A DNA stretch of 64,000 nucleotides. It comes from Nitrospinaceae bacterium (GTDB taxonomy: Bacteria; Nitrospinota; Nitrospinia; Nitrospinales; Nitrospinaceae). Made by a program: the position numbers and the translations under genes. The stretch's first letter is position 1, and each line of letters starts with the position of its first letter. The stretch spans positions 1 to 64,000 of the forward strand of contig JAJDBF010000070.1 in NCBI GenBank assembly GCA_029261535.1, written 5' to 3'. Of the stretch, positions 18,438 to 30,312 are shown one piece after another. The notes below the pieces were generated by a model that was not told the DNA's origin, searched no databases, and saw nothing but the letters and a program-made list of their open reading frames with translations.

Positions 18438-18832
18438 CTCTGACTATTTTTTTCTGATGACACACTCGCGCATGTTTTTTTCTGAGAAGCGAGTTGCCTG
18501 GCAAGCACTCCGCTTAAGCGGTGTCCACGAAAAAGTTTAACACATCCTGAAAAGAAAAATGTTTATTGAGCAGGTCCTCGGCAAGGAGAGCTTTGCATAA
18601 CCTCAAAATCAAAAGCAAAGGCGAGATTCTTCACTTCGTTCAGAATGACAATTCGTTGACTTTATTTGTCACATTCGAGAACGCGAGTAGCGTTCTTGAA
18701 CAGGTTGCGACTTCCACATTTCAGTCCCTCAAAAAGCACTTATGTAAAGCTCTCCTCGACTAAAGGCCGTCCGGGCGCATGTTATAATTTGAGCCTCATG
18801 TTTCTCCCAACTGGCACCCCCTCCATGACCTC
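18438..18832. other. Intergenic region with MITE-like element
   Basis: This region lies between divergent genes and carries a 173-base repeat element (separate entry). Outside the element no promoter could be assigned with confidence. A short open frame at 18566-18763 is a translation of the repeat. Confidence 0.5.
18584..18756. repeat. MITE-like element, CTTTGCATAA family
   Basis: The ends 18584-18600 (AGGAGAGCTTTGCATAA) and 18740-18756 are 17-base inverted repeats with one mismatch. The interior includes a GCGAGATTCTTC-type repeat (18620-18650) and a GAACGC-GTAGC-GTTCTTGAA hairpin. The right end with CTTTTTGAGGGACTGAAA resembles 31168-31200, and the ends resemble those at 40512-40524 and 40870-40882. 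There is no coding capacity. Confidence 0.7.
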
Positions 18833-20152
18833 ATGAACGCCTCCACCGGCCCCGGTTATCTCACGTTATTAAAGACCAATCCCGCATTCCGTAACCTGTG
18901 GTACGGCCAGGTCATCTCCGAATTGGGCGACTGGCTCAACAGCATCGCCATTTATGTACTGGTCATGCAACTGGGTGGCGGCGGCATGGCGATGGCCTTC
19001 ACCATGATGGCCAAGCTCATGCCGATTTTTTTCGTCAGCCCTCTCGCCGGCGTACTGATTGACCGCATGGACCGACGCACCATTCTGATGGCAAGCGACC
19101 TCTTTCGATTTGTCGTGGTGTTGTGCTTTTTATTTGTTGATGCGCCGGGCGAACTCTGGCTGTTGTATACGCTGGTTATCATCGAAATCGCCCTGGCCGG
19201 TTTTTTTGAACCGGCGCGCAGTGCCATGATCCCGTCCCTCACCCGGCGCGAAGAGTTGGTCACCGCCAATGCGCTGAGTGGGTCCACTTGGTCGGTGATG
19301 GTTGCTGTAGGAGCCGCCCTCGGCGGCCTGCTGGTCAGTTGGTTTGGCATCCAGACGGCGTTCATCATCGATGCCTGCACCTTTCTCGTCTCCGCATTTT
19401 TCATCAGCAGAATCCCGAAAACAACACCGCCCAATCAACCTGCCACAGAAGAAAAGAAAACATTTTTTCAGGACCTTCTCGAAGCAGGACGTTACCTCAA
19501 GAGCAAGCCGGAGATTCTGGTTCTGGCATTACTCAAATCCGGGCTGGCACTGGCCGGAGGCATCATGACCCTCATTCCTCTTTACGCGGCGCGCATTTAC
19601 TCTGCACCGGAATTGATTTCAATGGCCATCGGAATTATTTATTCTGGTCGAGGCATCGGTGCCGCTTTGGGGCCGCCTTTGGTCCGGTACCTGTTCGGGG
19701 ACACGTCCCAGGTTCTAAGGACGGCTATTTCAGGCGCATTTTTCCTCGGAGCCGTCGCCTACCTTCTGTTTTCCCGTGCCGAATCCCTCATCCTTGCCAC
19801 TGCCGCCATTGGGCTTGCCACTTTTTTTGGTTCGATCATCTGGGTTTTCAGTTCCGCCCTCATCCACCTGCAGGCCGAGGACCGATTTCTGGGAAGAATT
19901 TTCAGCCTGGAAATGGCGATGTTGACCCTGGTGATGGGGTTGAGTAATTTTGCCGTGGGGGGGTTGGTCGAAACACTGGGATGGGATCTGCAAACTACCG
20001 CGCAGACTCTCGCGATAATTTTTCTTCTTCCAGGAATTGCCTGGGGAAGTTATCTGATATTTCTCCACCGCCGTTTCAAAAAAGGCGAATGCGTTAGTTC
20101 GCTTTGTCCGGTGGAACCGAGCGATGCCAAACTGCCGCCGACGTCGCTATAA
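18833..20152 (+). CDS. MFS transporter, EntS/MFS_3-like
   Basis: The 439-residue protein has about 12 hydrophobic segments and the major facilitator motif A variant GVLIDRMDRRTILMASD between segments 2 and 3. The N-terminus (FRNLWYGQVISELGDWLN) is typical of the MFS_3 branch, which includes EntS-type siderophore exporters and many macrolide-type efflux proteins. It probably exports a small molecule across the inner membrane using the proton gradient. No siderophore or antibiotic genes adjoin it, so the substrate is unknown. It converges on a small gene with 8 bases between the stops. Confidence 0.9.
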   Translation: MNASTGPGYLTLLKTNPAFRNLWYGQVISELGDWLNSIAIYVLVMQLGGGGMAMAFTMMAKLMPIFFVSPLAGVLIDRMDRRTILMASDLFRFVVVLCFLFVDAPGELWLLYTLVIIEIALAGFFEPARSAMIPSLTRREELVTANALSGSTWSVMVAVGAALGGLLVSWFGIQTAFIIDACTFLVSAFFISRIPKTTPPNQPATEEKKTFFQDLLEAGRYLKSKPEILVLALLKSGLALAGGIMTLIPLYAARIYSAPELISMAIGIIYSGRGIGAALGPPLVRYLFGDTSQVLRTAISGAFFLGAVAYLLFSRAESLILATAAIGLATFFGSIIWVFSSALIHLQAEDRFLGRIFSLEMAMLTLVMGLSNFAVGGLVETLGWDLQTTAQTLAIIFLLPGIAWGSYLIFLHRRFKKGECVSSLCPVEPSDAKLPPTSL

Positions 20153-20160
20153 AAAATATT

Positions 20161-20520
20161 TCAATCAGAAGTTTTTATAAAAAATTCCGACAAGGATTTT
20201 CCAATATCAAAATGGCTGGCGATACTTTCGGCTTCGCCTTGAGTCCTGGCCCAATCGTAGGCTTTGTCTACCTGCTCCTTCAAACCGATCGCGTGCAATA
20301 CCGCAACAGAAATATAACTGGTCGCAAGATCAGTCGATGTCGAATAGGCGGTGATGAGGTCCGACATAAAAAGCATCTCTTCCTCGGTGAGCGTTCGATA
20401 TTTTTCAACCAATGCAACGAGGTTTTGCTCACCATAGGTATTGCCATAGCCGGAGCCAATCACCGGCTCCCGGAAAAGCTCCAGAATCTCTTCTTCAAGA
20501 CCATTACCAGAGGCACTCAT
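20161..20520 (-). CDS. Small helical protein downstream of deformylase
   Basis: The 119-residue protein is soluble, mostly helical and moderately acidic, with no signal peptide. Features include a GSGYGNTYGEQN turn and a central LTEEEMLFMSDLITAYSTST helix. It is only 14 bases downstream of the peptide deformylase gene on the same strand, so the two are probably co-transcribed. No family was recognised, and the context alone does not give it a role in translation. Confidence 0.65.
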   Translation of the reverse strand: MSASGNGLEEEILELFREPVIGSGYGNTYGEQNLVALVEKYRTLTEEEMLFMSDLITAYSTSTDLATSYISVAVLHAIGLKEQVDKAYDWARTQGEAESIASHFDIGKSLSEFFIKTSD

Positions 20521-20534
20521 CCGATCATAAGCTC

Positions 20535-21098
20535 CTAAATTTCAACAGGTTGTTTGTCATCTTCCAGCCAATAGGTCTCAAACTCCTCACCATAAGAAAG
20601 CTGGGTCAAATCGGTCATCCGGTCGAGAAACACCTTGCCCTGCAAGTGATCAATTTCATGCTGTAGGACGATCGCATAAAACCCTTGTGCCTCAATTTTC
20701 ACAGGCTCGCCGTTGCGATCAAAAGCTTCCACCGTCACTTCATCCGGACGCGTGACCAGCCCACGAAGATCAGTCAAACTCAGGCATCCTTCCCAGAACG
20801 ATTGCGTACTACCACCCCATTTTGTGATCACCGGGTTGATTAGCACTGTCAGCGGAATATCGTCCTGATCCGGGTAACGATCACTGCCCAGGTATTCTGC
20901 GATAACAATCTGAATCGATTTTCCAACCTGTGGAGCCGCGATCCCGACCCCTCCCTCGTGATGCATTGTTTCGATCAGATCATCGATGAATTGATGAAGT
21001 TCAGCAGCAGGTTCGCCTCTTAAATTTTCAAGATCAACCGAACACGCGTTCTGCCTCAGTATTGGATTGCCCAATCGGGCTATTTTTAGCAAAGCCAT
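20535..21098 (-). CDS. def: Peptide deformylase
   Basis: The 187-residue enzyme removes the formyl group from the N-terminal methionine of new proteins. All three family motifs are intact: GVGIAAPQ (50-57), EGCLS (103-107) and HEIDH (147-151). C105, H147 and H151 would bind the catalytic metal, and E148 is the general base. Length is typical. The usual neighbour fmt is not adjacent. A short unknown gene follows in the same direction. Confidence 0.97.
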   Translation of the reverse strand: MALLKIARLGNPILRQNACSVDLENLRGEPAAELHQFIDDLIETMHHEGGVGIAAPQVGKSIQIVIAEYLGSDRYPDQDDIPLTVLINPVITKWGGSTQSFWEGCLSLTDLRGLVTRPDEVTVEAFDRNGEPVKIEAQGFYAIVLQHEIDHLQGKVFLDRMTDLTQLSYGEEFETYWLEDDKQPVEI

Positions 21099-21222
21099 GA
21101 ATTCAACTCCAGAGTCGGGAATGGTAAAACAAGGCTATTTTAACACAGTTACCGGCCCACCCCGGCCCATGAAAACGCGCTTGAGTCAAGCCTGATAAAT
21201 AGGGCCCCGGAAAAGTTTTTGT

Positions 21223-21250
21223 TTGACATTTAGAGGCCATTTTTTATAAT
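21223..21250 (+). promoter_or_regulatory. Sigma-70 promoter of the HU gene
   Basis: TTGACA at 21223-21228 and TATAAT at 21245-21250 are both perfect consensus hexamers with a 16-base spacer. They lie about 40 bases before the HU start codon, followed by a strong GGAAGGAGGT ribosome binding site (21275-21284). The match predicts high constitutive expression. Confidence 0.9.
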
Positions 21251-21291
21251 AAGCCCGGCTCGCAAAATTACTTTGGAAGGAGGTATGCCAA

Positions 21292-21570
21292 TTGACTAAG
21301 GACGATTTGATCATCGCCGTGACAAAAGCTGTAAAGGACGACTCGGTAAGCAAGCGCTTGGCTGGAGACATCATCGACGCAACGTTTGAAGCTATTGGAA
21401 AATCAATCAAGAAAGAAAAACGGTTTGCGTATCCTGGATTTGGTACCTTCACCGTCAGATCACGAAAAGCCCGCAAAGGCCGGAATCCTCAGACAGGGGA
21501 AGAAATCAAAATCAAAGCCAGCAAAACCGTAGGATTCAAACCGGCACCCGCATTAAAAAATTCTTTGTAA
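21292..21570 (+). CDS. hup: HU-family DNA-binding protein
   Basis: This is a 92-residue histone-like protein. The N-terminal helices (DDLIIAVTKAVK...LAGDIIDATFEAIGKSIKK) and the GFGTFTVRSRKARKGRNPQTGE beta-arm with its proline-tipped hairpin are typical of HU/IHF. It compacts and bends DNA. The start is TTG at 21292, 7 bases after GGAAGGAGGT. An ATG at 21285 is out of frame and stops after four codons. A consensus promoter lies upstream and a T-rich terminator downstream. Confidence 0.95.
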   Translation: MTKDDLIIAVTKAVKDDSVSKRLAGDIIDATFEAIGKSIKKEKRFAYPGFGTFTVRSRKARKGRNPQTGEEIKIKASKTVGFKPAPALKNSL

Positions 21571-21589
21571 ATTGTTTTAAAGAAAACGA

Positions 21590-21624
21590 ACCGTCTGGGC
21601 TAACAGCTCGGGCGGTTTTTTTTT
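21590..21624 (+). terminator. Terminator after the HU gene
   Basis: ACCGTCTGGGC and GCTCGGGCGGT form an 11-pair stem (including G-T pairs) with a five-base loop, followed by nine T residues. It lies about 20 bases after the stop codon. Confidence 0.9.
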
Positions 21625-21649
21625 GCCTCAATAGTCTCCCCCTCCCCAC

Positions 21650-23839
21650 TCAGGGCGAAACCAACTCAACCGTAAAACCCGCCTGCTTCAACTCACCTGC
21701 ATAACGCAGAGCATTTGCTTTCTCCAAAAATGCCCCGACCAATACCTGAATCACCGGGTTGGGGAAATTGCCTCCCCCCGCAGAAAGCTGGTATGAGGAA
21801 ATACCTTTTTTCCGCAAGGCTTCAACTGCGGCCTGGGCTTCACTCTCTTTCAGATACTCGCCCGCCTTCAGCGAAAAAGGGAAACGTTTCGGTGCGGCAA
21901 AACGGGCCGCGGGTATTTTCCTGACGGCACGTGTGAGTGCTTCCGCATTGCCCCAATCGGAAAGCCGGTTCACCAGGACGCGGTAAATCTTTTTCACTGG
22001 TGTCACATACAGCGGCGCAAGGTAGGCATGAAACCCCTGGTCACGCAACGTATTGAGTGTCTTGACTGCGGTAGACAAATTAAGCTTGGTGGACGCGTGG
22101 ACCACAATAGGAAAGGTCAATGATTCCGGTTTGGAAAAATCAGCTTCCGTCACGGCCCCGCTCTCGCTTCCCGACTCCTTGAGCTTGTTATAAAACTTTT
22201 TGACGGCAAAATGTTCGTTGGCAATTTTCCAACGGTCGCCTTCCTTCACCCACTCCAAAGTCTTGCGCCCATAACTCTGCATCCGGTTGGAATCAAACCA
22301 CTGGTCGAAGCCGACAAAGGCCCAGTTCTTGTGCAGAACCACCATCGGCTTGCCAATCCTGAGCCGCACCTGACGATGTCGTTTGAACATCATGCTCTTG
22401 AAGCGTTTCCAATAGGCGGGTCCGCGGAACTTGCCTGACTTTGAAGGTTGCTCCGAGAACAGGGCCAGATGCGCCTTTAAGTCGCCCTTTTGCCAACTGT
22501 TTCTCCAGGCTTCCACCTGTCCCAGGATTGCACGCTGAAGCGTCTGATCGGGTGGAGCGGTGAGTAGCTCGGCCAGCATGGGAGGCAGGTCCACCTCGGA
22601 GGCCAGTTTCAGCCGGTCCTTGATAAGCTCCCACTCCTGCCAGTGATTCTGAATCATCCAGCGCGCACGATGCGAACTGACTTCTCTCATGCGTGCGTCC
22701 AGCGAAGTCAGGTTCAACTCCACTCCGGAAGCCAGCCCATGAATATTTCCTTTGATAAACTTGTCGCGGTTGTTCATCCAAAGCGCGACTGCCACTTTTT
22801 GAGTTTCTTTTTCACCCAGTTTTAAATCCGAGACAATCGACTCCAGCGATTCTCCCTTTTTCAAGGGCCCGTAGGTTTCTCGCGACAGAACAACCGGTGC
22901 CCGCCGGATTTCTTTTGGTTTTTCCACCTTGGGCGGCACCAGCGGCTCCTCCAGTTTATCTGACACGGGAGCTCGCGCCACCTGTCGCGGTTGAACCTTT
23001 TCCGGTGCAGGTCGTGGTTCCGGTTTTTCCGGAGCCGGGATGACGACAGCAGGAGGGGAAGGTTGCGCTTCGGGAGTGGGCAGGGGTTCCAGTTCAGGAA
23101 CGGTAGCTTCTGGCAATTCGCGCACCACCAGCGGTGCCGGATGCACGGCGACAACGATGGGAGACTCTCCAGCTTCCTCTTCAGTCTCTAACGCCTCTTC
23201 GCCGCCTGCCGTACTATCAACCTCAGGTTCTTCTCCCGGTGCTTCTTCGGGCACGCTCAGAGGCTCTTCCTGCGGAGTCAACCCGGCATCGGCCACCTCG
23301 TCTTCCGGCTCTTCTTTTAGCATCTCTTCAGGCTTCACCTCTGGCGGTGGTTTTTTATCCTGCTCCCTTTCCGCCTTGAGCCGTAGCGAGACGCTTTGTC
23401 TGAAATCGACCGAGATCAGATAGTTTTCCATGATGATGTCGCCCGCCTGCTCGGCGCGAATCACCAGATTAAATGACGGGTGGAACAAGGGAAGAGGCGA
23501 TACCACCCGCAGTATCTGTGAGCCATCGCGGGTTTCAATTTTTCCCGGCAATCTTAACTCGTCGACCACACTGGGACGCGGGACACCGGTTTTAAGATAG
23601 TCGGCAGGGGAACCGATGGTGACCTTGATCGGCTTGTCCGGGTGGGCCTGCAATTCAATTTCCGCATTGAATTTATCGCCAAAATCACTGATAACCGCCA
23701 TCGGCCCGAGACTGAATGCACCGGCAGGAGACGCGCCCCACAATGTCACCAGGAATAAGGTCAAGGCAAACACAAGTCCGCTCGCCCGATGGGAAAAAGA
23801 GTTCCGGTCGTCAACATTGAGTCTTGATTGTTCTCGCAT
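21650..23839 (-). CDS. FimV/LysM-Cds6-SPOR envelope protein
   Basis: The 729-residue protein has a long basic N-terminus with a signal peptide (cleavage after SPAGA near residue 41). A FimV-type N-terminal domain follows (about 42-155, beginning FSLGPMAVIS), then a Pro/Glu-rich linker to about 330. Next is a FimV-style LysM segment (YGPLKKGESLESIVSDLK, then NNRDKFIKGNIHGL), a Cds6/NTF2-like domain (about 440-550, WRNSWQKGDLKAHLALFS and DQWFDSNRMQSYGRKTLEW) and two SPOR-like repeats (about 570-729). LysM and SPOR parts bind peptidoglycan, including denuded glycan at division sites. FimV proteins organise polar pili and secretion machines. The combination suggests an envelope or polar scaffold. 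It is followed, divergently oriented, by HU. Confidence 0.82.
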   Translation of the reverse strand: MREQSRLNVDDRNSFSHRASGLVFALTLFLVTLWGASPAGAFSLGPMAVISDFGDKFNAEIELQAHPDKPIKVTIGSPADYLKTGVPRPSVVDELRLPGKIETRDGSQILRVVSPLPLFHPSFNLVIRAEQAGDIIMENYLISVDFRQSVSLRLKAEREQDKKPPPEVKPEEMLKEEPEDEVADAGLTPQEEPLSVPEEAPGEEPEVDSTAGGEEALETEEEAGESPIVVAVHPAPLVVRELPEATVPELEPLPTPEAQPSPPAVVIPAPEKPEPRPAPEKVQPRQVARAPVSDKLEEPLVPPKVEKPKEIRRAPVVLSRETYGPLKKGESLESIVSDLKLGEKETQKVAVALWMNNRDKFIKGNIHGLASGVELNLTSLDARMREVSSHRARWMIQNHWQEWELIKDRLKLASEVDLPPMLAELLTAPPDQTLQRAILGQVEAWRNSWQKGDLKAHLALFSEQPSKSGKFRGPAYWKRFKSMMFKRHRQVRLRIGKPMVVLHKNWAFVGFDQWFDSNRMQSYGRKTLEWVKEGDRWKIANEHFAVKKFYNKLKESGSESGAVTEADFSKPESLTFPIVVHASTKLNLSTAVKTLNTLRDQGFHAYLAPLYVTPVKKIYRVLVNRLSDWGNAEALTRAVRKIPAARFAAPKRFPFSLKAGEYLKESEAQAAVEALRKKGISSYQLSAGGGNFPNPVIQVLVGAFLEKANALRYAGELKQAGFTVELVSP

Positions 23840-23890
23840 GGAGGGGGCTCTCGGCTTGCAGGGGAAAGGGTGATGGAGGGAATCCTGACG

Positions 23891-24457
23891 TTAGAAAATG
23901 CCCAGGAACTTTTCATCCTTATCTTCGATTTTTTTCAATTCTTCGCTGGCTTTCTTGCGCTCTTCCTGATCTTCTTTGGTCAGACGTTCTTTCTGATCTT
24001 TAATCGCCTCAATCTCGAAATCGCGATACATCCCTCTATTGGCATCCCGGGGTTTGCGTGTTGTCCGCGTCAGCTCCTCGGTGAACCAGTTGCGATCCAG
24101 AATATGGCAGGTGCGGCACTCGGTGGCGTAACGGAACACCTTGCGATTATATTTTTGCGGAATCTGGTCGAGATGATCGCCGGGGGCAAATGCCTTGTGG
24201 ATATGGCAGGTCTGGCAATAGTCGCTAATCAGACGGTTGTTTTCTTCCGAGGTGTATTCTCCCTCAAACGCCTTGACCACTTTCCAGGAGGTGCACCCGC
24301 CGACCAGAAGAAGCAGGCCCAGCAGGAACCCGACAAAGATTTTGAGCAAACCTCGTCTGACCTTGGGAACAATTTGGGTTGGCATCCTTAAACCTGATGA
24401 CATAGGGGATTCAGTGGCGGGCTTGCCGGGGGAAAGGGTGGATTCAGGCAGGGACAA
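23891..24457 (-). CDS. Membrane-anchored di-haem cytochrome c-like protein
   Basis: The protein is up to 188 residues long, with one hydrophobic segment (about residues 37-54) ending in LVGGC, a plausible lipobox with C55. Two CxxCH haem-binding sites follow, CQTCH (C81, C84, H85) and CRTCH (C114, C117, H118). The remaining C-terminal third is a highly charged helical tail (KDQKERLTKEDQEERKKASE). It would sit outside the inner membrane and could shuttle electrons. The true start may be M19 or M25, closer to the membrane segment. It lies 21 bases downstream of the lytic transglycosylase gene on the same strand. Confidence 0.75.
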   Translation of the reverse strand: MSLPESTLSPGKPATESPMSSGLRMPTQIVPKVRRGLLKIFVGFLLGLLLLVGGCTSWKVVKAFEGEYTSEENNRLISDYCQTCHIHKAFAPGDHLDQIPQKYNRKVFRYATECRTCHILDRNWFTEELTRTTRKPRDANRGMYRDFEIEAIKDQKERLTKEDQEERKKASEELKKIEDKDEKFLGIF

Positions 24458-24477
24458 CCCGGTCGCCGTTGTCGGAA

Positions 24478-25164
24478 CTAGATGGATTGCTTGCGAAACT
24501 GTTCGTAGAGTCCCAGCACCTTGCTGGAGTACCGGGTCGGTCGCTTGCCTTTTCTAAGGAGGCGTCTAAGACGTGAAGGTCCGTGGTTGTAGGCTTCCAA
24601 AGCCAGCTTCAAATCACCAAATCGTCCGATCAGTTTATTCAGGTAGTAGGCACCGAGAGCGACATTCTGCTCCGGATCGTAAAGCGACAAGGGTTCGGCA
24701 CTACCACCATCCACTTCATCTACCAGACCTCTGGCGGTCGTCGGTCGAATCTGCATCAGGCCAAGCGCACCCCGGTTCGATTTGGCCCGGTGGTTGAAGG
24801 AACTTTCGGTCACGATCACCGCCGTAAGAAACAGCGGATCGAACCCATACTTGACCGCTTCGCCAAAAATGATCTGCTGAACCCGACCGTCCTTGTACTT
24901 CAATCCGGACCGGTAACCTGAGATAATTTTCCCGATCCTCTCCTTGACTCCACTTTCATACAAGAGACGGGCTCTTTGCTTTTCCTGCTCGATCTTCGCA
25001 AAAACAGTTTCTTCGTATCCAATGACTGCCCGCGCATTTGGAGACAAGCCATGATAAGGCACTCCGTTACCAATAAACGACATCGAAACAGCAACCGCCA
25101 ACATTGCGGTCATCGAGGTCTTGGCTCGTTGAAACCATTGAACTGTCTTTTTAATTCCCGTCAT
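24478..25164 (-). CDS. SLT-type lytic transglycosylase
   Basis: The 228-residue exported protein has an N-terminal hydrophobic segment (about residues 18-32). The soluble lytic transglycosylase fold covers about residues 100-220: the catalytic glutamate is E120 in VTESSFNHRAKSNRGALGLM, followed by MQIRPTTA, ALGAYYLNKLIGRFGD and LALEAYNHGP. It cleaves peptidoglycan glycan strands to make 1,6-anhydro ends, often to open the wall for envelope machines. The gene has a long untranslated leader region and is followed by a di-haem lipoprotein gene. Confidence 0.93.
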   Translation of the reverse strand: MTGIKKTVQWFQRAKTSMTAMLAVAVSMSFIGNGVPYHGLSPNARAVIGYEETVFAKIEQEKQRARLLYESGVKERIGKIISGYRSGLKYKDGRVQQIIFGEAVKYGFDPLFLTAVIVTESSFNHRAKSNRGALGLMQIRPTTARGLVDEVDGGSAEPLSLYDPEQNVALGAYYLNKLIGRFGDLKLALEAYNHGPSRLRRLLRKGKRPTRYSSKVLGLYEQFRKQSI

Positions 25165-25524
25165 TCTCTCTACCTTGTGGTAACTATCCTGAAAATGAGA
25201 CCATGCCTTCAGATGCTATCCCGGTACCTTGTCGTTTTGAAAGCCGGACAATTTAATGCGACCGTCAGCGATAACCCTGGTATTGATCTCGATGCAAACC
25301 TAAGGAGGGTCCGCAAGCTCCCGTGGTTGGGCTGGAAAATTCCGTCGGGAGCTAATTTTAGCGGGTGTTTTTGTCGTAAAGGACTTTAAAACAGGACCAC
25401 TTTGTAAATTATATCTTGATTGCCCACTTCATGTCAATCAGAGTGAGAGGTCCCGTTGACCCCTTGTCATTTACTAAAATAAGAATATAATGAAATTATT
25501 TAACGTCCAATTAATTAATAGTTT
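25165..25524. other. Divergent intergenic region with a long hairpin
   Basis: About 360 bases lie between the lytic transglycosylase gene (minus) and the zinc-ribbon gene (plus). A perfect 8-pair hairpin joins 25316-25323 (AGCTCCCG) to 25346-25353, with a 22-base loop that itself holds GGAA/TTCC. On the minus strand it lies in the probable leader of the transglycosylase transcript. Genes of this kind are often controlled by c-di-AMP riboswitches in other bacteria, but the conserved core of that RNA was not found here. Confidence 0.4.
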
Positions 25525-28786
<3,262 letters not shown>

Positions 28787-28835
28787 TTAACGGAAAGAAA
28801 AGACTCTCGAACGAAATTAAATATAGAGGAAGGAA

Positions 28836-29096
28836 CTAACCTGCGACAGGATAGACGCTGACTTTTTTCTTGGTGCGGGTCATCCACTCAAATTTCACTT
28901 TACCTTTGACGGTGGTGAAAAGTGTGTAGTCGCTCCCTGCGGAAACATTATTGCCGGGATGGATGCTGGTGCCGCGCTGACGTACCAGGATTTCTCCGGC
29001 CTCGACCACTTGCCCGTCATACCGTTTCACTCCCAGGCGTTTGCCAATGCTGTCCCGACCGTTAGTGGTGCTACCCTGTCCTTTTTTATGCGCCAT
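28836..29096 (-). CDS. rpmA: 50S ribosomal protein L27
   Basis: The 86-residue protein begins [20 protein letters not shown] and contains the [15 protein letters not shown] signature of L27. Its flexible basic N-terminus reaches the peptidyl transferase centre. It starts directly with the mature-like MAHKKG sequence and has no cleavable N-terminal extension of the Firmicute type. It lies between rplU and obgE on the same strand. Confidence 0.97.
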   Translation of the reverse strand: MAHKKGQGSTTNGRDSIGKRLGVKRYDGQVVEAGEILVRQRGTSIHPGNNVSAGSDYTLFTTVKGKVKFEWMTRTKKKVSVYPVAG

Positions 29097-29203
29097 GATG
29101 AACTCCTGGATTTTTTACAAGTAACCTGATCACTCCGGAAATAAAGCCGGGCAACTCACCGATTAAAAACCGGGCGTGCCAGACAACCCTTCCGGAAACT
29201 TAA

Positions 29204-29512
29204 TTAACCGATGGCGGTAATTTTCAATTTGGTCAACGGTTGACGATGTCCGTTTTTCCGCCGGTATTTTTTACGACGCTTCTTTTTGAAGATGATAATT
29301 TTCGGCGCTTTCATCTGGTCCAGCACTTCGGCTGTCACCGCTACGCCACTAAGGAAAGGAGTGCCAACTTTGGGCTCACCTTCACCAGCAACCATCAACA
29401 CTTCGCTCAGCGTAATGGAATCACCCACATTCGCTTCAATCTTCTCAACTTTTATTTCTTCACCTTCGACAACTTTATACTGCTTGCCACCGGTTTTTAA
29501 AACGGCGTACAT
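29204..29512 (-). CDS. rplU: 50S ribosomal protein L21
   Basis: The 102-residue protein begins [20 protein letters not shown] and ends with the basic [19 protein letters not shown] region that binds 23S rRNA. It is the first gene of the rplU-rpmA-obgE operon and has a good promoter about 90 bases upstream. Confidence 0.97.
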   Translation of the reverse strand: MYAVLKTGGKQYKVVEGEEIKVEKIEANVGDSITLSEVLMVAGEGEPKVGTPFLSGVAVTAEVLDQMKAPKIIIFKKKRRKKYRRKNGHRQPLTKLKITAIG

Positions 29513-29599
29513 AACGTCTCCTGATGCTCAACTATCTTTTTTAAATACGGGAAAACCCTGATGCAGGCTGGACCTGAACGAGGAAAATTGTGAAGAGGC

Positions 29600-29628
29600 A
29601 TCATACTGAATTTGAAGGCTCGCGTCAA
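29600..29628 (-). promoter_or_regulatory. Sigma-70 promoter of the rplU operon
   Basis: Read on the minus strand, TTGACG (29628-29623) and TATGAT (29605-29600) are separated by exactly 17 bases. Both hexamers differ from consensus at one position. The element lies about 88 bases before the rplU start, leaving room for a leader. Confidence 0.82.
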
Positions 29629-29736
29629 CTTTTGAGTTACAATATCTCTTGTTTGATTTGCACCCGCAAACCTTAGGGCCCGAACGACTCCGCAGAAGCT
29701 TGCAAGAACCTGTAGCCGATGGTATAAAACAATCTT

Positions 29737-30312
29737 ATGTCATTGAAAGACAAGGAGAAATGGGACTCCAAATACAGCCGTGAGGAAGGCCTCGCTGAAC
29801 GCGAGCCCTGTGACTGGCTGACAGAAAACCGGTCTGCCCTGCCTGAAAAAGGCCGGGTGCTGGACCTTGCCATGGGCGAAGGCCGTAACGCCATTTTTGC
29901 CGCCAGCCTCGGATACGATGTGCTCGGTGTCGATATTTCCGCAATTGGTGTCAGTCACGCCGAGTCCTTCGCCAATCACCAGGGTGTGTCGCTCGATACC
30001 AAAGTGGTGGACCTTGACACCTGGATACCACCGGAAAATTCTTTCGATCTGGTGATCTGTTTTTATTTTCTCGATCGGCGACTCTTCCCCGCCATCCGCG
30101 ACAGTTTGAAAGCGGGAGGACTGATCGTGTTTGAAACCTTCAACCGGGATCACCTGAAATACAGCGGACTGAAACCGGAATGGGTACTCGACCACGGGGA
30201 ACTGCTGAAAGTGTTTGCCGACTTTCGCATCCTCCACTACCGGGAAACCGATGACAATGAAAAAGGAACCGCCTCACTGCTGGCGCGCAAACCTGATGAT
30301 GATTCAAAATAA
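29737..30312 (+). CDS. TehB-like class I SAM-dependent methyltransferase
   Basis: The 191-residue enzyme has the SAM-binding motif VLDLAMGEGRNAIFAA (about residues 47-62), an acidic GVDIS at the end of strand 2, and FDLVICFYFLDRRLFPAI as the post-I region. It is close in layout to small TehB/UbiE-type methyltransferases. A role in tellurite or other thiol or metalloid methylation is possible but not shown. Its 3' end overlaps the start of a lipoprotein gene, so the two are translationally coupled. Confidence 0.85.
   Translation: MSLKDKEKWDSKYSREEGLAEREPCDWLTENRSALPEKGRVLDLAMGEGRNAIFAASLGYDVLGVDISAIGVSHAESFANHQGVSLDTKVVDLDTWIPPENSFDLVICFYFLDRRLFPAIRDSLKAGGLIVFETFNRDHLKYSGLKPEWVLDHGELLKVFADFRILHYRETDDNEKGTASLLARKPDDDSK

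Noticed and set aside
25165..25440. Possible c-di-AMP (ydaO/yuaA) or c-di-GMP riboswitch in the transglycosylase leader
   Set aside because: The conserved core words of neither riboswitch were found in the right order. Only an isolated hairpin is clear.
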